From the NCBI RefSeq assembly GCF_039634785.1, contig NZ_JBBIAB010000008.1, forward strand, positions 62,001-126,000: DNA of 64,000 nucleotides. Direction: 5' to 3'. Below the pieces are notes generated by a model. It did no database searches, was not told the DNA's origin, and saw only the letters and a program-made list of their open reading frames with translations. How positions within the stretch are numbered: the stretch's first letter is position 1; every line of letters starts with the position of its first letter. This stretch comes from Tistrella mobilis. Lineage in GTDB: Bacteria > Pseudomonadota > Alphaproteobacteria > Tistrellales > Tistrellaceae. Below are positions 16,342 to 24,970 of this stretch, piece after piece. Made by a program: the position numbers and the translations under genes.

Positions 16342-17979
16342 ATGGATCGACGGATCTGGGGGCTGACATTCGCGATGGCCGCAATCGGCCTGGCGTTGAT
16401 CCAGCTCGTACGGGTCGAGGATGAGCGGCGGGATGCAGTGACGGAGGCCACGCGACAGCTGGGCCGCGATGCCGCATCGGCAGAGATTGCGATCACCGGA
16501 CTGCTGCGTGGCGCCTCGGCAAGGCTCGATCGCCTGGCGCTGGAGCTTGCACCCCTGCTTCGCGGGGGCAAAGAGGCCGACCTCGCCACCCGGCTTCACA
16601 CGCAGCTTGCGCCGGACCTTCAGGGCTGCACCCTGCGTGTGACCGATGGCGCCGGCCGGATTCTGGTGCAGCTGGGGGAGGTTCTGCCCCTGGCCCCCTC
16701 GGGCCTGCTGGCGGTCACCGTTCACGACCGCACCACCCCACCCCCGCCCGAAGCCGTTCCAAGGCTGATGGCAAGCGGGTTGTTCATCGCAGCCGACCGG
16801 GACCGGGTGGTGCTCAGTCGTCCGATCGGCGACCCGTCGGAGACCGGCCGCAGCGGACGGCCCGAGGGTGTGGTGGTCATGCTGCTCGGCCGATCCGTGT
16901 TCCGGCAGATCGCCGACCAGCTGATCCCCGACCGCGACACCGCGGTCACCCTTGCCGATGGGGCGGGCGGCCGGATCGTGGTGACCGGCGGGCGCCCGGC
17001 CACGGCCGATGCGGATCTGGTGGAACGGCAGGTCGATGCCTTCCCCCTGCGGCTGATCGCGGCCCGCACCATCGCCCCGGCCCAGGCCGGCTGGGGATGG
17101 CTGGCGGGCAATCTGGGCTCCGGTTTGCTGATCGGCCTGCTGGCCGGGGCGGCCGCGGCTCTGCTGCTCGCGCCTGCCCGCCGGCAGGACGCGGCCCGTG
17201 CGCGCCCCCGAGAGGGCGATGCGACGGTGATGCGCGGGCTGGAACTTGCGCGGGCGGCCGTCTGGCAGCATGACGCGCGCACGCGCCATGTCAGCGTTCT
17301 GCCCGGGCTGCCGGCACTCGGTATCGGCGTGATCGGCACGGCGGATCTGTTCGAACGGATCGCCGCCCCTGAACGCCAGGCGCTGCTCGCGGCGCTGGCT
17401 GATCTGGGGGCGGGGCGCCGCGGTGCGCTCGACATGGTGCTGACGGTGCCGTCGCAGAGCGGTGGCGCGCCGCGCTATCTGCGGGTGGTGGGCGGGGGCC
17501 TGCCCGAGGGGGGCCGCTCGACCGGCCTGATCCACGACATCACCGAAACCGAGGTGGCGCTGCGTCGGGCCGATGACCGGCTGCGATCCCTGACCGAGAT
17601 CCAGTCGCTGGCGGGCATCGCGTCCTGGAGCTGGCCGATCGGCGCACCCCGGGTCTGGTGCGCGAACGAGCTGTTTTCCGCCTTCGGGCTGGACAGCCCG
17701 CCCGACGGGGCGATCGATGCGCCGCAATTCCAGGCCATGGTGCTGGCGGAAGACCGTCCGCGGGTGCGGGAGGCATTGCGCCGGGCCCGGCGCGGCACGG
17801 TGTCGGCGCTCGATTTCCGCCTGCTGCGCATCGATGGCCGGATCGTGCGGATGCATGGTGCCGCGGCCCCGGGTTTCGACGATGACGGGCAGGTGGTGCG
17901 CATAAACGGCGCGCTTGCGGTCGACCCGGGCCCCCACCCGTCGGATGCGGCGAAACCGGAGACCGGCTTGCATCCATAG
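16342..17979 (+). CDS. Membrane PAS-domain sensor without visible output domain
   Basis: A 545-residue protein. It has an N-terminal membrane helix (about 5-24), a periplasmic stretch of about 230 residues, a second helix (about 253-280), and then two PAS-like cytosolic domains (about 300-400, ending LIHDITETE, and about 420-530, with WSWPIGAPRVWCANELFSAFG and DFRLLRIDGRIVRMHG). Sensors of this layout normally continue into a histidine kinase, GGDEF or EAL domain, but the frame ends right after the second PAS. AGGAGG at 16325 precedes the ATG. No partner signalling gene is adjacent. It could be a truncated kinase or a signal adaptor. Confidence 0.72.
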   Translation: MDRRIWGLTFAMAAIGLALIQLVRVEDERRDAVTEATRQLGRDAASAEIAITGLLRGASARLDRLALELAPLLRGGKEADLATRLHTQLAPDLQGCTLRVTDGAGRILVQLGEVLPLAPSGLLAVTVHDRTTPPPPEAVPRLMASGLFIAADRDRVVLSRPIGDPSETGRSGRPEGVVVMLLGRSVFRQIADQLIPDRDTAVTLADGAGGRIVVTGGRPATADADLVERQVDAFPLRLIAARTIAPAQAGWGWLAGNLGSGLLIGLLAGAAAALLLAPARRQDAARARPREGDATVMRGLELARAAVWQHDARTRHVSVLPGLPALGIGVIGTADLFERIAAPERQALLAALADLGAGRRGALDMVLTVPSQSGGAPRYLRVVGGGLPEGGRSTGLIHDITETEVALRRADDRLRSLTEIQSLAGIASWSWPIGAPRVWCANELFSAFGLDSPPDGAIDAPQFQAMVLAEDRPRVREALRRARRGTVSALDFRLLRIDGRIVRMHGAAAPGFDDDGQVVRINGALAVDPGPHPSDAAKPETGLHP

Positions 17980-18036
17980 CCCGGACGGGTCAGGCTCGGA
18001 GCCGAGTTTCCGCCAGCCGCCGATGGAGAGGCCTGC

Positions 18037-18897
18037 ATGACCGTCACCACCCCGCTCCGTGTCTGTGTCGCCGGTGTCACCGGCTGGACCGGCGGCGAGA
18101 TCGCCCGCGCGGTCGCCGCTGCCGCCGATCTCGACCTCGCCGGCGGCATCGCCCGCTCCGCCGCCGGCCGCAGGCTGGACGAGCTGGTGCCGGGGGCCCT
18201 GCCCGGGGTGGAGGTTGCGGCGGATGTCGAAACGGCCCTTGCCGCAGGCGGGATCGACGTCCTGGTCGACTACACCCATCCATCGGCCGTCGCCGCCCAT
18301 GCCGAGGCGGCGCTGGCACGCGGTGTCCATGTGGTGATCGGTACCTCCGGCCTGGATGCGGCGGCCTATGAGCGGATCGCCGCCGCGGCGCAGGCCGCCG
18401 GCCGCGGCGTGGTCGCCAGCGGCAATTTCGCCATCACCGCGGCGCTCGCCACCCGCTTCTCGCTGATCGCCGCCCGCTATATCCCGCATGTGGAGGTGGT
18501 GGAGATCGCAGGTCCCGCCAAGCCGGATGCGCCGTCGGGCACCGCGCGGGAACTGGCCGAGCGGCTGGGGCGGGTCGCGCGGCCCGAGATGCCCCAGGGC
18601 ACCGTGCCGGTGGCCCCCGACAAGGTGCTGGGCGATCCGGCGCTGCGCGGCGGCACGATCGGCGGGGTCCAGGTGCATTCGCTGCGCCTGCCCAGCTATG
18701 CCGCGTCGATCGATGCCCATTTCGCTGTCGCCGGCGCGCGGCTGGTGATCTCTCACGATGCCGGCAAGGATGCCAAGGCCTATGTCGACGGCACCCTGCT
18801 CGCGATCCGCAAGGTGCCCGAGGTGACCGGGCTGGTGCGTGGCCTCGACGTGCTGCTCTTCGGTCCCGATGACGCGGCGGCGGGGGCGCCGGCATGA
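18037..18897 (+). CDS. DapB-like dihydrodipicolinate reductase family protein
   Basis: A 286-residue protein with the DapB fold. The N-terminal nucleotide motif is GVTGWTGG (residues 13-20), and the C-terminal-domain signature KPDAPSGTA is at residues 162-170. In genuine 4-hydroxy-tetrahydrodipicolinate reductases this segment reads E-x-H-H-x-H-K-x-D-A-P-S-G-T. Here the three His positions are Ala158, Gly159 and Ala161, while Lys162 is kept. The catalytic His is therefore missing, and lysine biosynthesis is doubtful. It overlaps the membrane glutamate-synthase-like gene by four bases (ATGA), so the two likely act together. Confidence 0.72.
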   Translation: MTVTTPLRVCVAGVTGWTGGEIARAVAAAADLDLAGGIARSAAGRRLDELVPGALPGVEVAADVETALAAGGIDVLVDYTHPSAVAAHAEAALARGVHVVIGTSGLDAAAYERIAAAAQAAGRGVVASGNFAITAALATRFSLIAARYIPHVEVVEIAGPAKPDAPSGTARELAERLGRVARPEMPQGTVPVAPDKVLGDPALRGGTIGGVQVHSLRLPSYAASIDAHFAVAGARLVISHDAGKDAKAYVDGTLLAIRKVPEVTGLVRGLDVLLFGPDDAAAGAPA

Positions 18898-20546
18898 CCG
18901 CGAAGACCGAAATCGGCGGGGCCGAGCGCAGCATCACCCTCGACCGGGCGATCCGGCACGGCACCTTCATCCTGATCACCCTCGCCACCCTGCTGTGTCT
19001 GATCCTGGGGGTTACGGTCGAGGCGGAGATCCTGTGGGCCTTGGTGGTGCTGGTGCCGCTGGTGGTGCTCGGCATCGTCGATCTCGGTCAGGAACGCCAT
19101 GCGATCCGCCGCAATTATCCGGTGGTCGGCCATCTGCGCTGGGCGTTCGAGGCGCTCCGGCCCTATCTGCGCCAGTACATCGTGGAAGACGATCTGGAAG
19201 GCCGTCCCTATGACCGGCTGGCCCGCAGCCTGGTCTACGAGCGCGCCAAGGGCGACGAGGACGCCCAGCCGCTCGGCACCCAGCTCGACGTCTACGCCCC
19301 CCGCTACGAGGCGATCGTGCACTCGATCGCCCCCCACCCGGTGGCGACGGAACCCTTTCGGGTGAAGGTGGGAGGGCCGCAATGCACGAAGCCCTACCAC
19401 GCCCAGGTGCTCAATATCTCGGCCATGAGCTTCGGCTCGCTCAGCGCGCGTGCGATCGAGGCCCTGAACCTGGGCGCCGCCCGCGGCGGCTTCTATCACG
19501 ACACCGGCGAAGGCGGGCTCAGCCCCTATCACCGCATGCATGGCGGCGATCTGGTCTGGGAGCTGGGATCGGGCTATTTCGGCTGCCGTGACGAGCATGG
19601 CCGATTCGATCCCGACCTCTTTGCCGAGACCGCCCGGCTCGATCAGGTGAAGATGATCGAAATCAAGCTGAGCCAGGGCGCCAAGCCCGGCCATGGCGGC
19701 ATGCTGCCCGGGCCGAAGGTGACGGCCGAAATCGCCGCCACCCGCAAGGTGCCGGAAGGTGTCGACTGCATCTCGCCGGCACGGCATTCCGCCTTCGACG
19801 ACCCCGAAGGCATGATGCATTTCGTGGCCCGGCTGCGGGAGCTGTCGGGCGGCAAGCCGGTGGGGATCAAGCTTTGTGTCGGCCAGCCGCACGAGATCTT
19901 CGCCATCGTCAAGGCGATGCGCAGCACCGGCATTCTGCTCGATTTCATCGTGGTCGACGGTGCCGAAGGCGGGACCGGTGCGGCGCCGCGGGAATTCTCG
20001 GACCATCTGGGCCTGCCGCTGCGCGAAGGGCTGGTGCTGGTGCGCAATGCCCTGGTCGGTGCGGCCCTGCATCCGCATGTGCGCATCGGCGCCGCCGGCA
20101 AGATGGTCAGCGCCTTCGACATCGCCGCGGCGCTTGCGACCGGCGCCGACTGGTGCAATGCCGCCCGGGCCTTCATGTTCTCGATCGGCTGCGTGCAGTC
20201 GGTGAAGTGCCATACCGGGCGCTGCCCGACCGGCGTTGCGACCCAGGATCCGGATCGCCAGAAGGGGCTGGTGGTCGAAGACAAGGCCGAGCGGGTGCGC
20301 CGCTTCCAGTCGCGCACGGTGCATGCCCTGGCGGAACTGGTCGCCGCGGCCGGGCTGGACCATCCTTCCGACCTGGAACCGCGCCATCTGCTGCACCGGC
20401 GGTCCCCTAACGAGATCGTGCCGATGGACCGGCTTTATCCCTTCCTGACCCCCGGTGCGCTGATCGATGCGCCGGATGCCACACCCTATGCCTCGGACTG
20501 GGCGGCAGCGGATCCTGCGAGTTTCGCGCCACGCCGCGCCGCCTGA
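18894..20546 (+). CDS. Membrane-anchored FMN-binding glutamate synthase domain protein
   Basis: A 550-residue protein. Two adjacent hydrophobic helices (about residues 22-65) anchor it. The rest matches the FMN/Fe-S synthase domain of glutamate synthase (GltB): ISAMSFGSLSARAIEALN, GHGGMLPG, IVVDGAEGGTGAAP, and a 3Fe-4S Cys cluster in GCVQSVKCHTGRCPTG. It lacks the glutaminase (GATase type 2) domain and the C-terminal GXGXG domain, so it is not a standard GOGAT. These stand-alone proteins are of unknown substrate. The gene is co-translated with the DapB-like gene through an ATGA overlap. Confidence 0.83.
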   Translation: MTAKTEIGGAERSITLDRAIRHGTFILITLATLLCLILGVTVEAEILWALVVLVPLVVLGIVDLGQERHAIRRNYPVVGHLRWAFEALRPYLRQYIVEDDLEGRPYDRLARSLVYERAKGDEDAQPLGTQLDVYAPRYEAIVHSIAPHPVATEPFRVKVGGPQCTKPYHAQVLNISAMSFGSLSARAIEALNLGAARGGFYHDTGEGGLSPYHRMHGGDLVWELGSGYFGCRDEHGRFDPDLFAETARLDQVKMIEIKLSQGAKPGHGGMLPGPKVTAEIAATRKVPEGVDCISPARHSAFDDPEGMMHFVARLRELSGGKPVGIKLCVGQPHEIFAIVKAMRSTGILLDFIVVDGAEGGTGAAPREFSDHLGLPLREGLVLVRNALVGAALHPHVRIGAAGKMVSAFDIAAALATGADWCNAARAFMFSIGCVQSVKCHTGRCPTGVATQDPDRQKGLVVEDKAERVRRFQSRTVHALAELVAAAGLDHPSDLEPRHLLHRRSPNEIVPMDRLYPFLTPGALIDAPDATPYASDWAAADPASFAPRRAA

Positions 20547-20558
20547 AGCGGGATGGCA

Positions 20559-21389
20559 TCAGCCGGCGGCGAGCCTGTCCAGGATCGCCGCCACCAGCAC
20601 CGCCGGGGCGTCGGTCTGCACCAGATGACCGGCACCTGCAATGCCGGTGAAGCCGCAGCCGATGGCCCGGGCCAGATCGCGCCCCTGCGCGGCCGGCAGC
20701 CAGCGGTCCTCCAGCCCCCACAGCACCTGGGCCGGGCAGCGCAGACGGCCCAGATGCGGCACGGCCTTGTCGGTCGCGGCCGGGTCCATCTGCGCGATCT
20801 GGGCATAGAAGGCCCGGCGGCCATCGGCATCTCCCCAGGCATCCAGAATGTCGGCCAGGATGTCGTCCGGGATCGGCCTGTGGGCGGCCTCGGCCACATA
20901 GGCCGCCACCAGCGCCCGGTGCAGATGGTCGGGCAGGCCGGCGAAAGCCGCCTCGTGGTTGCGGACATGGGTGACGAAGGGGGAGCCCCAGGGCCGGAGC
21001 ATCACCGCATCCGCCAGGATCAGCCCCGCCATCTCCAGCCCGCGGAGCAGATGGGCGCGGAGCGCGGTCGCACCGCCGAAGTCGTGGGCGACGACCAGCG
21101 GCGGCCCGTCGAGGGTCAGATGGGCCACCCAGTCGGCCAGGATCCGGTCCTGAACATGGAGCGAGACATCCGATCCGGCGGGCACCCGCGACTGGCCATA
21201 GCCGGCCAGATCGAGCAGATGAACTCGGGCCCGCGGTGCGAGCGCTGCGGCGACCGGTGCCCAGACCGCCGCGTTGAACGGGGTGCCGTGGATCAGCACG
21301 AGATCCGGCCCGCTCTCTCCGAAACGGTCCCAGGCGATGGTGCCGGCGGGATGGTCGAAGCGACGGCAGAGCGGCAGGTTGTGACGCAT
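20559..21389 (-). CDS. Alpha/beta hydrolase, Asp-nucleophile type
   Basis: A 276-residue alpha/beta hydrolase. The oxyanion-hole motif is HGTPF near residue 34. The nucleophile elbow reads AHDFGG, with Asp103 where esterases have Ser. Asp nucleophiles are characteristic of haloalkane and haloacetate dehalogenases and epoxide hydrolases. The acid and His are probably in EDRWLP and GAGHLVQ near the C terminus. The ATG at 21389 follows GGAGG on the minus strand. It could detoxify a halogenated or epoxide compound, but the substrate is unknown. Confidence 0.78.
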   Translation of the reverse strand: MRHNLPLCRRFDHPAGTIAWDRFGESGPDLVLIHGTPFNAAVWAPVAAALAPRARVHLLDLAGYGQSRVPAGSDVSLHVQDRILADWVAHLTLDGPPLVVAHDFGGATALRAHLLRGLEMAGLILADAVMLRPWGSPFVTHVRNHEAAFAGLPDHLHRALVAAYVAEAAHRPIPDDILADILDAWGDADGRRAFYAQIAQMDPAATDKAVPHLGRLRCPAQVLWGLEDRWLPAAQGRDLARAIGCGFTGIAGAGHLVQTDAPAVLVAAILDRLAAG

Positions 21390-21489
21390 GATCGGCCTCC
21401 GGTCGAAGATGGGGATGCCCCAGCCAACCACGGTGCCTGCCGGTGCGGCCAATTCAATGGCCTGATCCGATGATGACCGATGCTGATCT

Positions 21490-21927
21490 TCAGCCGCCGC
21501 AGAAGCCGAGCATCGCGGCCAGCCAGCATTCCACCCGGCGGCGGTTGGTGCCCATGTCCCAGCGGCCGATGCGGGATCGCGACAGGATCACCGGTGCTGC
21601 CGCGATGCGACCGTCCGGCATCGGCACCGGCATGGCCCAGAGCGAGATGTCGTCGGTGAAGCGGCAGATCCGGGTGCGCTGGATGGCGTCGATCCGGTAG
21701 AGCGTGGTATCGGCGGCCAGGATCCGGCTGCGCGGCTGCGCCCGCACGCAGCGTGCCATGGCGGCGAGCAGACGGTCGGGTCCCGCCTGAAGCGGCCCGG
21801 TCGGGATATGCGGTCGCACGCGGAGCGCGCCTTCAGGGGCGGCCAGGCACCAGCCGGGCTTGCGGTCGCCGCTGAAGGCCGGAAGGTCGAACAGCTCGGG
21901 CGCGAGCGAACTATCGTCCAGAGGCAT
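21490..21927 (-). CDS. DUF1499 domain protein
   Basis: A 145-residue protein of unknown function. It matches DUF1499 through the RILAADTTLYRIDAIQRT region, a FTDDISLW strand and the C-terminal SRSRIGRWDMGTNRRRVE signature. No signal peptide or membrane segment is evident. DUF1499 proteins occur widely in alphaproteobacteria and have no settled role. It lies 36 bp downstream of the LysR gene on the same strand, which suggests co-transcription. Confidence 0.72.
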   Translation of the reverse strand: MPLDDSSLAPELFDLPAFSGDRKPGWCLAAPEGALRVRPHIPTGPLQAGPDRLLAAMARCVRAQPRSRILAADTTLYRIDAIQRTRICRFTDDISLWAMPVPMPDGRIAAAPVILSRSRIGRWDMGTNRRRVECWLAAMLGFCGG

Positions 21928-21963
21928 CGGAGGTAGGCTCCTCGGGCGGCGGGGCCCGCGGCT

Positions 21964-22878
21964 TCAGGAGAAGGGCATCTCCTGGCGCCGCTGGCGCAGC
22001 CAGTCGACGTAATGATCGATGAAGGCACGGACCTTCGCCGACAGATGCCGGTTATGTGGATATACCGCGTAGATATCGACGGGGGGCGGTGCGAATTCCG
22101 TGAGCACTGCCTCAAGGCGCCCGGCTGCGACGTCCGAGCCGATGATGAAGGCGGGCAGACGGGCGACGCCGGCGCCGGCAAGGGCGGCGTCGCACAGGAT
22201 CTGGCCGTTATTGGCGTTGAGGGTGCCGGAGATCCGGACGGCAAGGGTTTCGCCGCCATCGGCGGACCGGAAGCGCCACTCGTTGCGGGTGGAGAGATAG
22301 GCATATTCCAGACAATTGTGCCGCGAGAGGTCGCGCGGATGGCGGGGCCGGCCATTGGCCTGCCAGTAGGCCGGGGTGGCGACGATCATCGTCCGGCTTT
22401 CCGCCAGCTTGCGGGCAATCAGGCTGCTGTCGGCCAGATTGCCGATGCGCACCACCAGGTCATAGCCTTCCTCGACCACATCGACGAACCGGTCGTCGAG
22501 CGAGACCTCGACCCGGACATGGGGGTGGGCCTCCATGAAGCCGGGCAGGCAGGGGGCCAGATGCAGCACACCGAACGACATCGGTGCATTGATGCGCAGC
22601 GTGCCGCGCGGTTCGTCCTGCAGGCGGCCGACCTCCAGATCGGCCTCTTCCGCCTCGCGCAGGATGCGGGCGCAATGGCGGTAATAGACCTCGCCCATTT
22701 CGGTGAGGCTGAGCCGGCGGGTGGTGCGGTTCAGCAGCCGCGCACCCAGCCTGTCCTCCAGCCGGCCGATATGCTTGGAGACGGCGGATTTCGACAGGCC
22801 CAGCGCCCGGGCGGCGGATGAGAAGCTCTGCGCCTCCACCACCCGCGCAAAGACCGCCATGCTGGTCAGATGGTCCAT
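21964..22878 (-). CDS. LysR family transcriptional regulator
   Basis: A 304-residue LysR regulator. The winged helix-turn-helix covers about residues 3-62 ([38 protein letters not shown]). The C-terminal periplasmic-binding-like domain begins near 90 ([12 protein letters not shown]). I chose the ATG at 22878, preceded by GAGGG; a GTG at 22896 would add six residues. It is divergent from the wrbA-type gene, the usual arrangement for a LysR activator and its target. The subgroup resembles regulators of quinone or redox stress genes. Confidence 0.87.
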   Translation of the reverse strand: MDHLTSMAVFARVVEAQSFSSAARALGLSKSAVSKHIGRLEDRLGARLLNRTTRRLSLTEMGEVYYRHCARILREAEEADLEVGRLQDEPRGTLRINAPMSFGVLHLAPCLPGFMEAHPHVRVEVSLDDRFVDVVEEGYDLVVRIGNLADSSLIARKLAESRTMIVATPAYWQANGRPRHPRDLSRHNCLEYAYLSTRNEWRFRSADGGETLAVRISGTLNANNGQILCDAALAGAGVARLPAFIIGSDVAAGRLEAVLTEFAPPPVDIYAVYPHNRHLSAKVRAFIDHYVDWLRQRRQEMPFS

Positions 22879-22912
22879 GCCGCCCTCATCGCGCACCGTT
22901 TCCCTCAGGCTG

Positions 22913-22930
22913 ACAATTCATTTCCATTGT
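22913..22930. promoter_or_regulatory. Candidate operator in the lysR-wrbA divergent region
   Basis: ACAAT (22913-22917) and ATTGT (22926-22930) form an inverted repeat with an 8-bp spacer in an AT-rich patch between the divergent genes. It does not exactly follow the T-N11-A LysR consensus, so the assignment is tentative. Confidence 0.4.
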
Positions 22931-23034
22931 TGCCGGTGGTGCGCAAAACCGCCAGTGCTACATTTGAGGGGACGACGGGGGCGGGGCCGCCTGCAGGCCA
23001 CCCCCGACATCCTCATCAACCGGGAATGACGGCG

Positions 23035-23640
23035 ATGACCAAGGTTCTGGTTCTCTACTACAGCACGTATGGCCATATCGAGACCATGGCCGGCGCCGTG
23101 GCCGCCGGCGCCGCCGAGGTGGACGGCGTCGAGGTGACCGTGAAGCGGGTGCCCGAGCTGATGCCGCGCGACGTGGCCGAAAAGGCGGGCGCCAAGCTCG
23201 ATCAGGCGGCCGAGGTGGCCTCCCCCGCCGAGCTTGCGGATTACGATGCGATCATCTTCGGCGCGCCCACCCGTTTCGGCAATGTCGCCTCGCAGATGCG
23301 CAACTTCCTCGACCAGACCGGCGGCCTCTGGGCCCAGGGCAAGCTGCTCGGCAAGGTCGGCAGCGTGTTCGTGTCGACCGGCACCGGCGGCGGCAACGAA
23401 TCGACCGCGCTGACGCTGTGGCCGACGCTCGCCCATCACGGCATGGTCATCGTCGGTCTGCCCTATGCGGTGGCGCCCGAGCTGGCCGATATCTCGGAAG
23501 TGAGGGGTGGCAGCCCCTATGGCGCCGGCACCATCGCCGGCCCCGACGGCAGCCGCACGCCGAGCGAAAAGGAACTCTCCACCGCCCGCGCCCAGGGCCG
23601 CCACGTCGCCGGCATCGCGAAGAAGCTGGCCGCCGGCTGA
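23035..23640 (+). CDS. wrbA: NAD(P)H:quinone oxidoreductase, WrbA type
   Basis: A 201-residue flavodoxin-like protein. Hallmarks are the FMN phosphate loop [12 protein letters not shown] near residue 8, [24 protein letters not shown] in the middle, and [26 protein letters not shown]. WrbA reduces quinones by two electrons to avoid semiquinone radicals. The ATG at 23035 has GGGA nearby; an in-frame ATG at 23026 would add three residues. It is divergent from the LysR gene and followed 86 bp on by glutathionyl-hydroquinone reductase, so this looks like a quinone-stress locus. Confidence 0.92.
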   Translation: MTKVLVLYYSTYGHIETMAGAVAAGAAEVDGVEVTVKRVPELMPRDVAEKAGAKLDQAAEVASPAELADYDAIIFGAPTRFGNVASQMRNFLDQTGGLWAQGKLLGKVGSVFVSTGTGGGNESTALTLWPTLAHHGMVIVGLPYAVAPELADISEVRGGSPYGAGTIAGPDGSRTPSEKELSTARAQGRHVAGIAKKLAAG

Positions 23641-23726
23641 TGTCCGCCTGACCCATATGCCGCCGCCTGTGCCGTTCCGCAGGCGGCGGTTCCTTCAACC
23701 TTCAGCCATCCCCGGGGAGACCGCTC

Positions 23727-24743
23727 ATGGGCGTGATGATCGACGGCGTCTGGCACGACCGCTGGTACGACACCGCAAAGACCGGCGGCCGCTTCGAACG
23801 CGAAGCCAGCCGTTTCCGCGACCGGCTTGCGACCGAACCCGGCGGCGAGGGCCTGCCGGCCGAACCCGGGCGCTACCATCTCTATGTCTCGCTCGCCTGT
23901 CCCTGGGCGCATCGCACGCTGATCTGGCGGCGGCTGAAGCGGCTGGAGGGGGCGATTTCGGTGAGCGTGGTCGACCCGCGCATGGGCAGTGCCGGCTGGA
24001 CGTTCGGCGCGCCCGCCGAAGCGGGCGACGAGGCCGCGCCCTTTGCCGGTGCAACCGGCGACGCCCTGTTCGGCAACCGGGCCCTGCACGAGGTCTATGC
24101 CCGCGCCAACCCGTCATACAGCGGCCGGGTGACCGTGCCGGTGCTCTGGGACAAGCTGCGCGGGACCATCGTCAACAATGAAAGCGCCGAGATCGTGCGC
24201 ATGTTCGACCGCGCCTTCGACCATCTGGCGCCCGAGCACGGCAATCCCGGCCTGATCCTGTGCCCGGATGCGTTGCGCGACGAGATCGACGCGGTCAATG
24301 CCGATGTCTATGACCGGATCAACAACGGCGTCTACAAGGCGGGTTTCGCCACCACCCAGGACGCCTATGAGGCGGCGGTGGTGCCGCTGTTCGAAGCGCT
24401 GGATCGCATGGAAGCCCGGCTGGCCGACGGGCAGGGCTGGCTGGTCGGCGGCCGGATGACCGAGGCGGATCTGCGCCTGTTCACCACGCTGGTGCGCTTC
24501 GACCCGGTCTATCACGGGCATTTCAAGTGCAACCTGCGCCGCATCGCCGATTATCCGATGCTGACCGCGCTCACCGCCCGGCTGCTCGCGGTGCCGGCGA
24601 TCCGCGAGACGGTCGACGATGCCCATATCCGCTGGCACTATTACTGGAGCCATACGACCATCAACCCGACCCGGGTGGTGCCGCTCGGCCCGGCGGAGCC
24701 GCCGCGCCTCGATCCGTCATGGCCCGCGCCTGCGCTCGACTGA
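23727..24743 (+). CDS. yqjG: Glutathionyl-hydroquinone reductase (Xi-class GST)
   Basis: A 338-residue Xi-class glutathione transferase. The catalytic motif is CPWAHRT near residue 54, and the C-terminal domain has ADLRLFTTLVRFDPVYHGHFKCN and HYYWSHTTINPTRVVPLGP, diagnostic of the family. It reduces glutathionyl-hydroquinones to hydroquinones with glutathione in the cytosol. GGGGAGA lies before the ATG. Placement after the WrbA gene supports a shared role in quinone detoxification. Confidence 0.9.
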   Translation: MGVMIDGVWHDRWYDTAKTGGRFEREASRFRDRLATEPGGEGLPAEPGRYHLYVSLACPWAHRTLIWRRLKRLEGAISVSVVDPRMGSAGWTFGAPAEAGDEAAPFAGATGDALFGNRALHEVYARANPSYSGRVTVPVLWDKLRGTIVNNESAEIVRMFDRAFDHLAPEHGNPGLILCPDALRDEIDAVNADVYDRINNGVYKAGFATTQDAYEAAVVPLFEALDRMEARLADGQGWLVGGRMTEADLRLFTTLVRFDPVYHGHFKCNLRRIADYPMLTALTARLLAVPAIRETVDDAHIRWHYYWSHTTINPTRVVPLGPAEPPRLDPSWPAPALD

Positions 24744-24838
24744 GCGCCATCCCCCGGCATCCCGCTTCCGTTGCATCGCACAACCGGTGCGCCCATCCGG
24801 TATACCAGCATGAAGCGCCGGCGTGTGTTGCAGCGGCG

Positions 24839-24868
24839 TTGACGCTCCCCGGAAAGCTGGCATAGGCT
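24839..24868 (+). promoter_or_regulatory. Putative dpp operon promoter
   Basis: TTGACG (24839-24844) and TAGGCT (24863-24868) are separated by 18 bp, about 100 bp upstream of the dppA-like start. A leader hairpin follows at 24906-24927. Confidence 0.45.
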
Positions 24869-24905
24869 TTCGGAAATCCGCGGGCAGGAGGAGGGCCGAG
24901 GAGCC

Positions 24906-24927
24906 CGGCATCTTGGGGGAGATGCCG
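24906..24927 (+). other. Leader hairpin upstream of dppA
   Basis: CGGCATCT and AGATGCCG form a perfect 8-bp stem with a 6-nt G-rich loop, about 40 nt before the start codon. It could affect message stability or translation. No role can be shown from sequence. Confidence 0.4.
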
Positions 24928-24970
24928 CCGACGCCCTGGTCCCGCGGGACGATTTCCGGAGGGAGACTTC

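Noticed and set aside
16210-18756. 848-codon antisense frame opposite the PAS sensor and DapB-like gene
   Set aside because: Antisense to two genes whose own frames carry clear motifs, so it is not coding.
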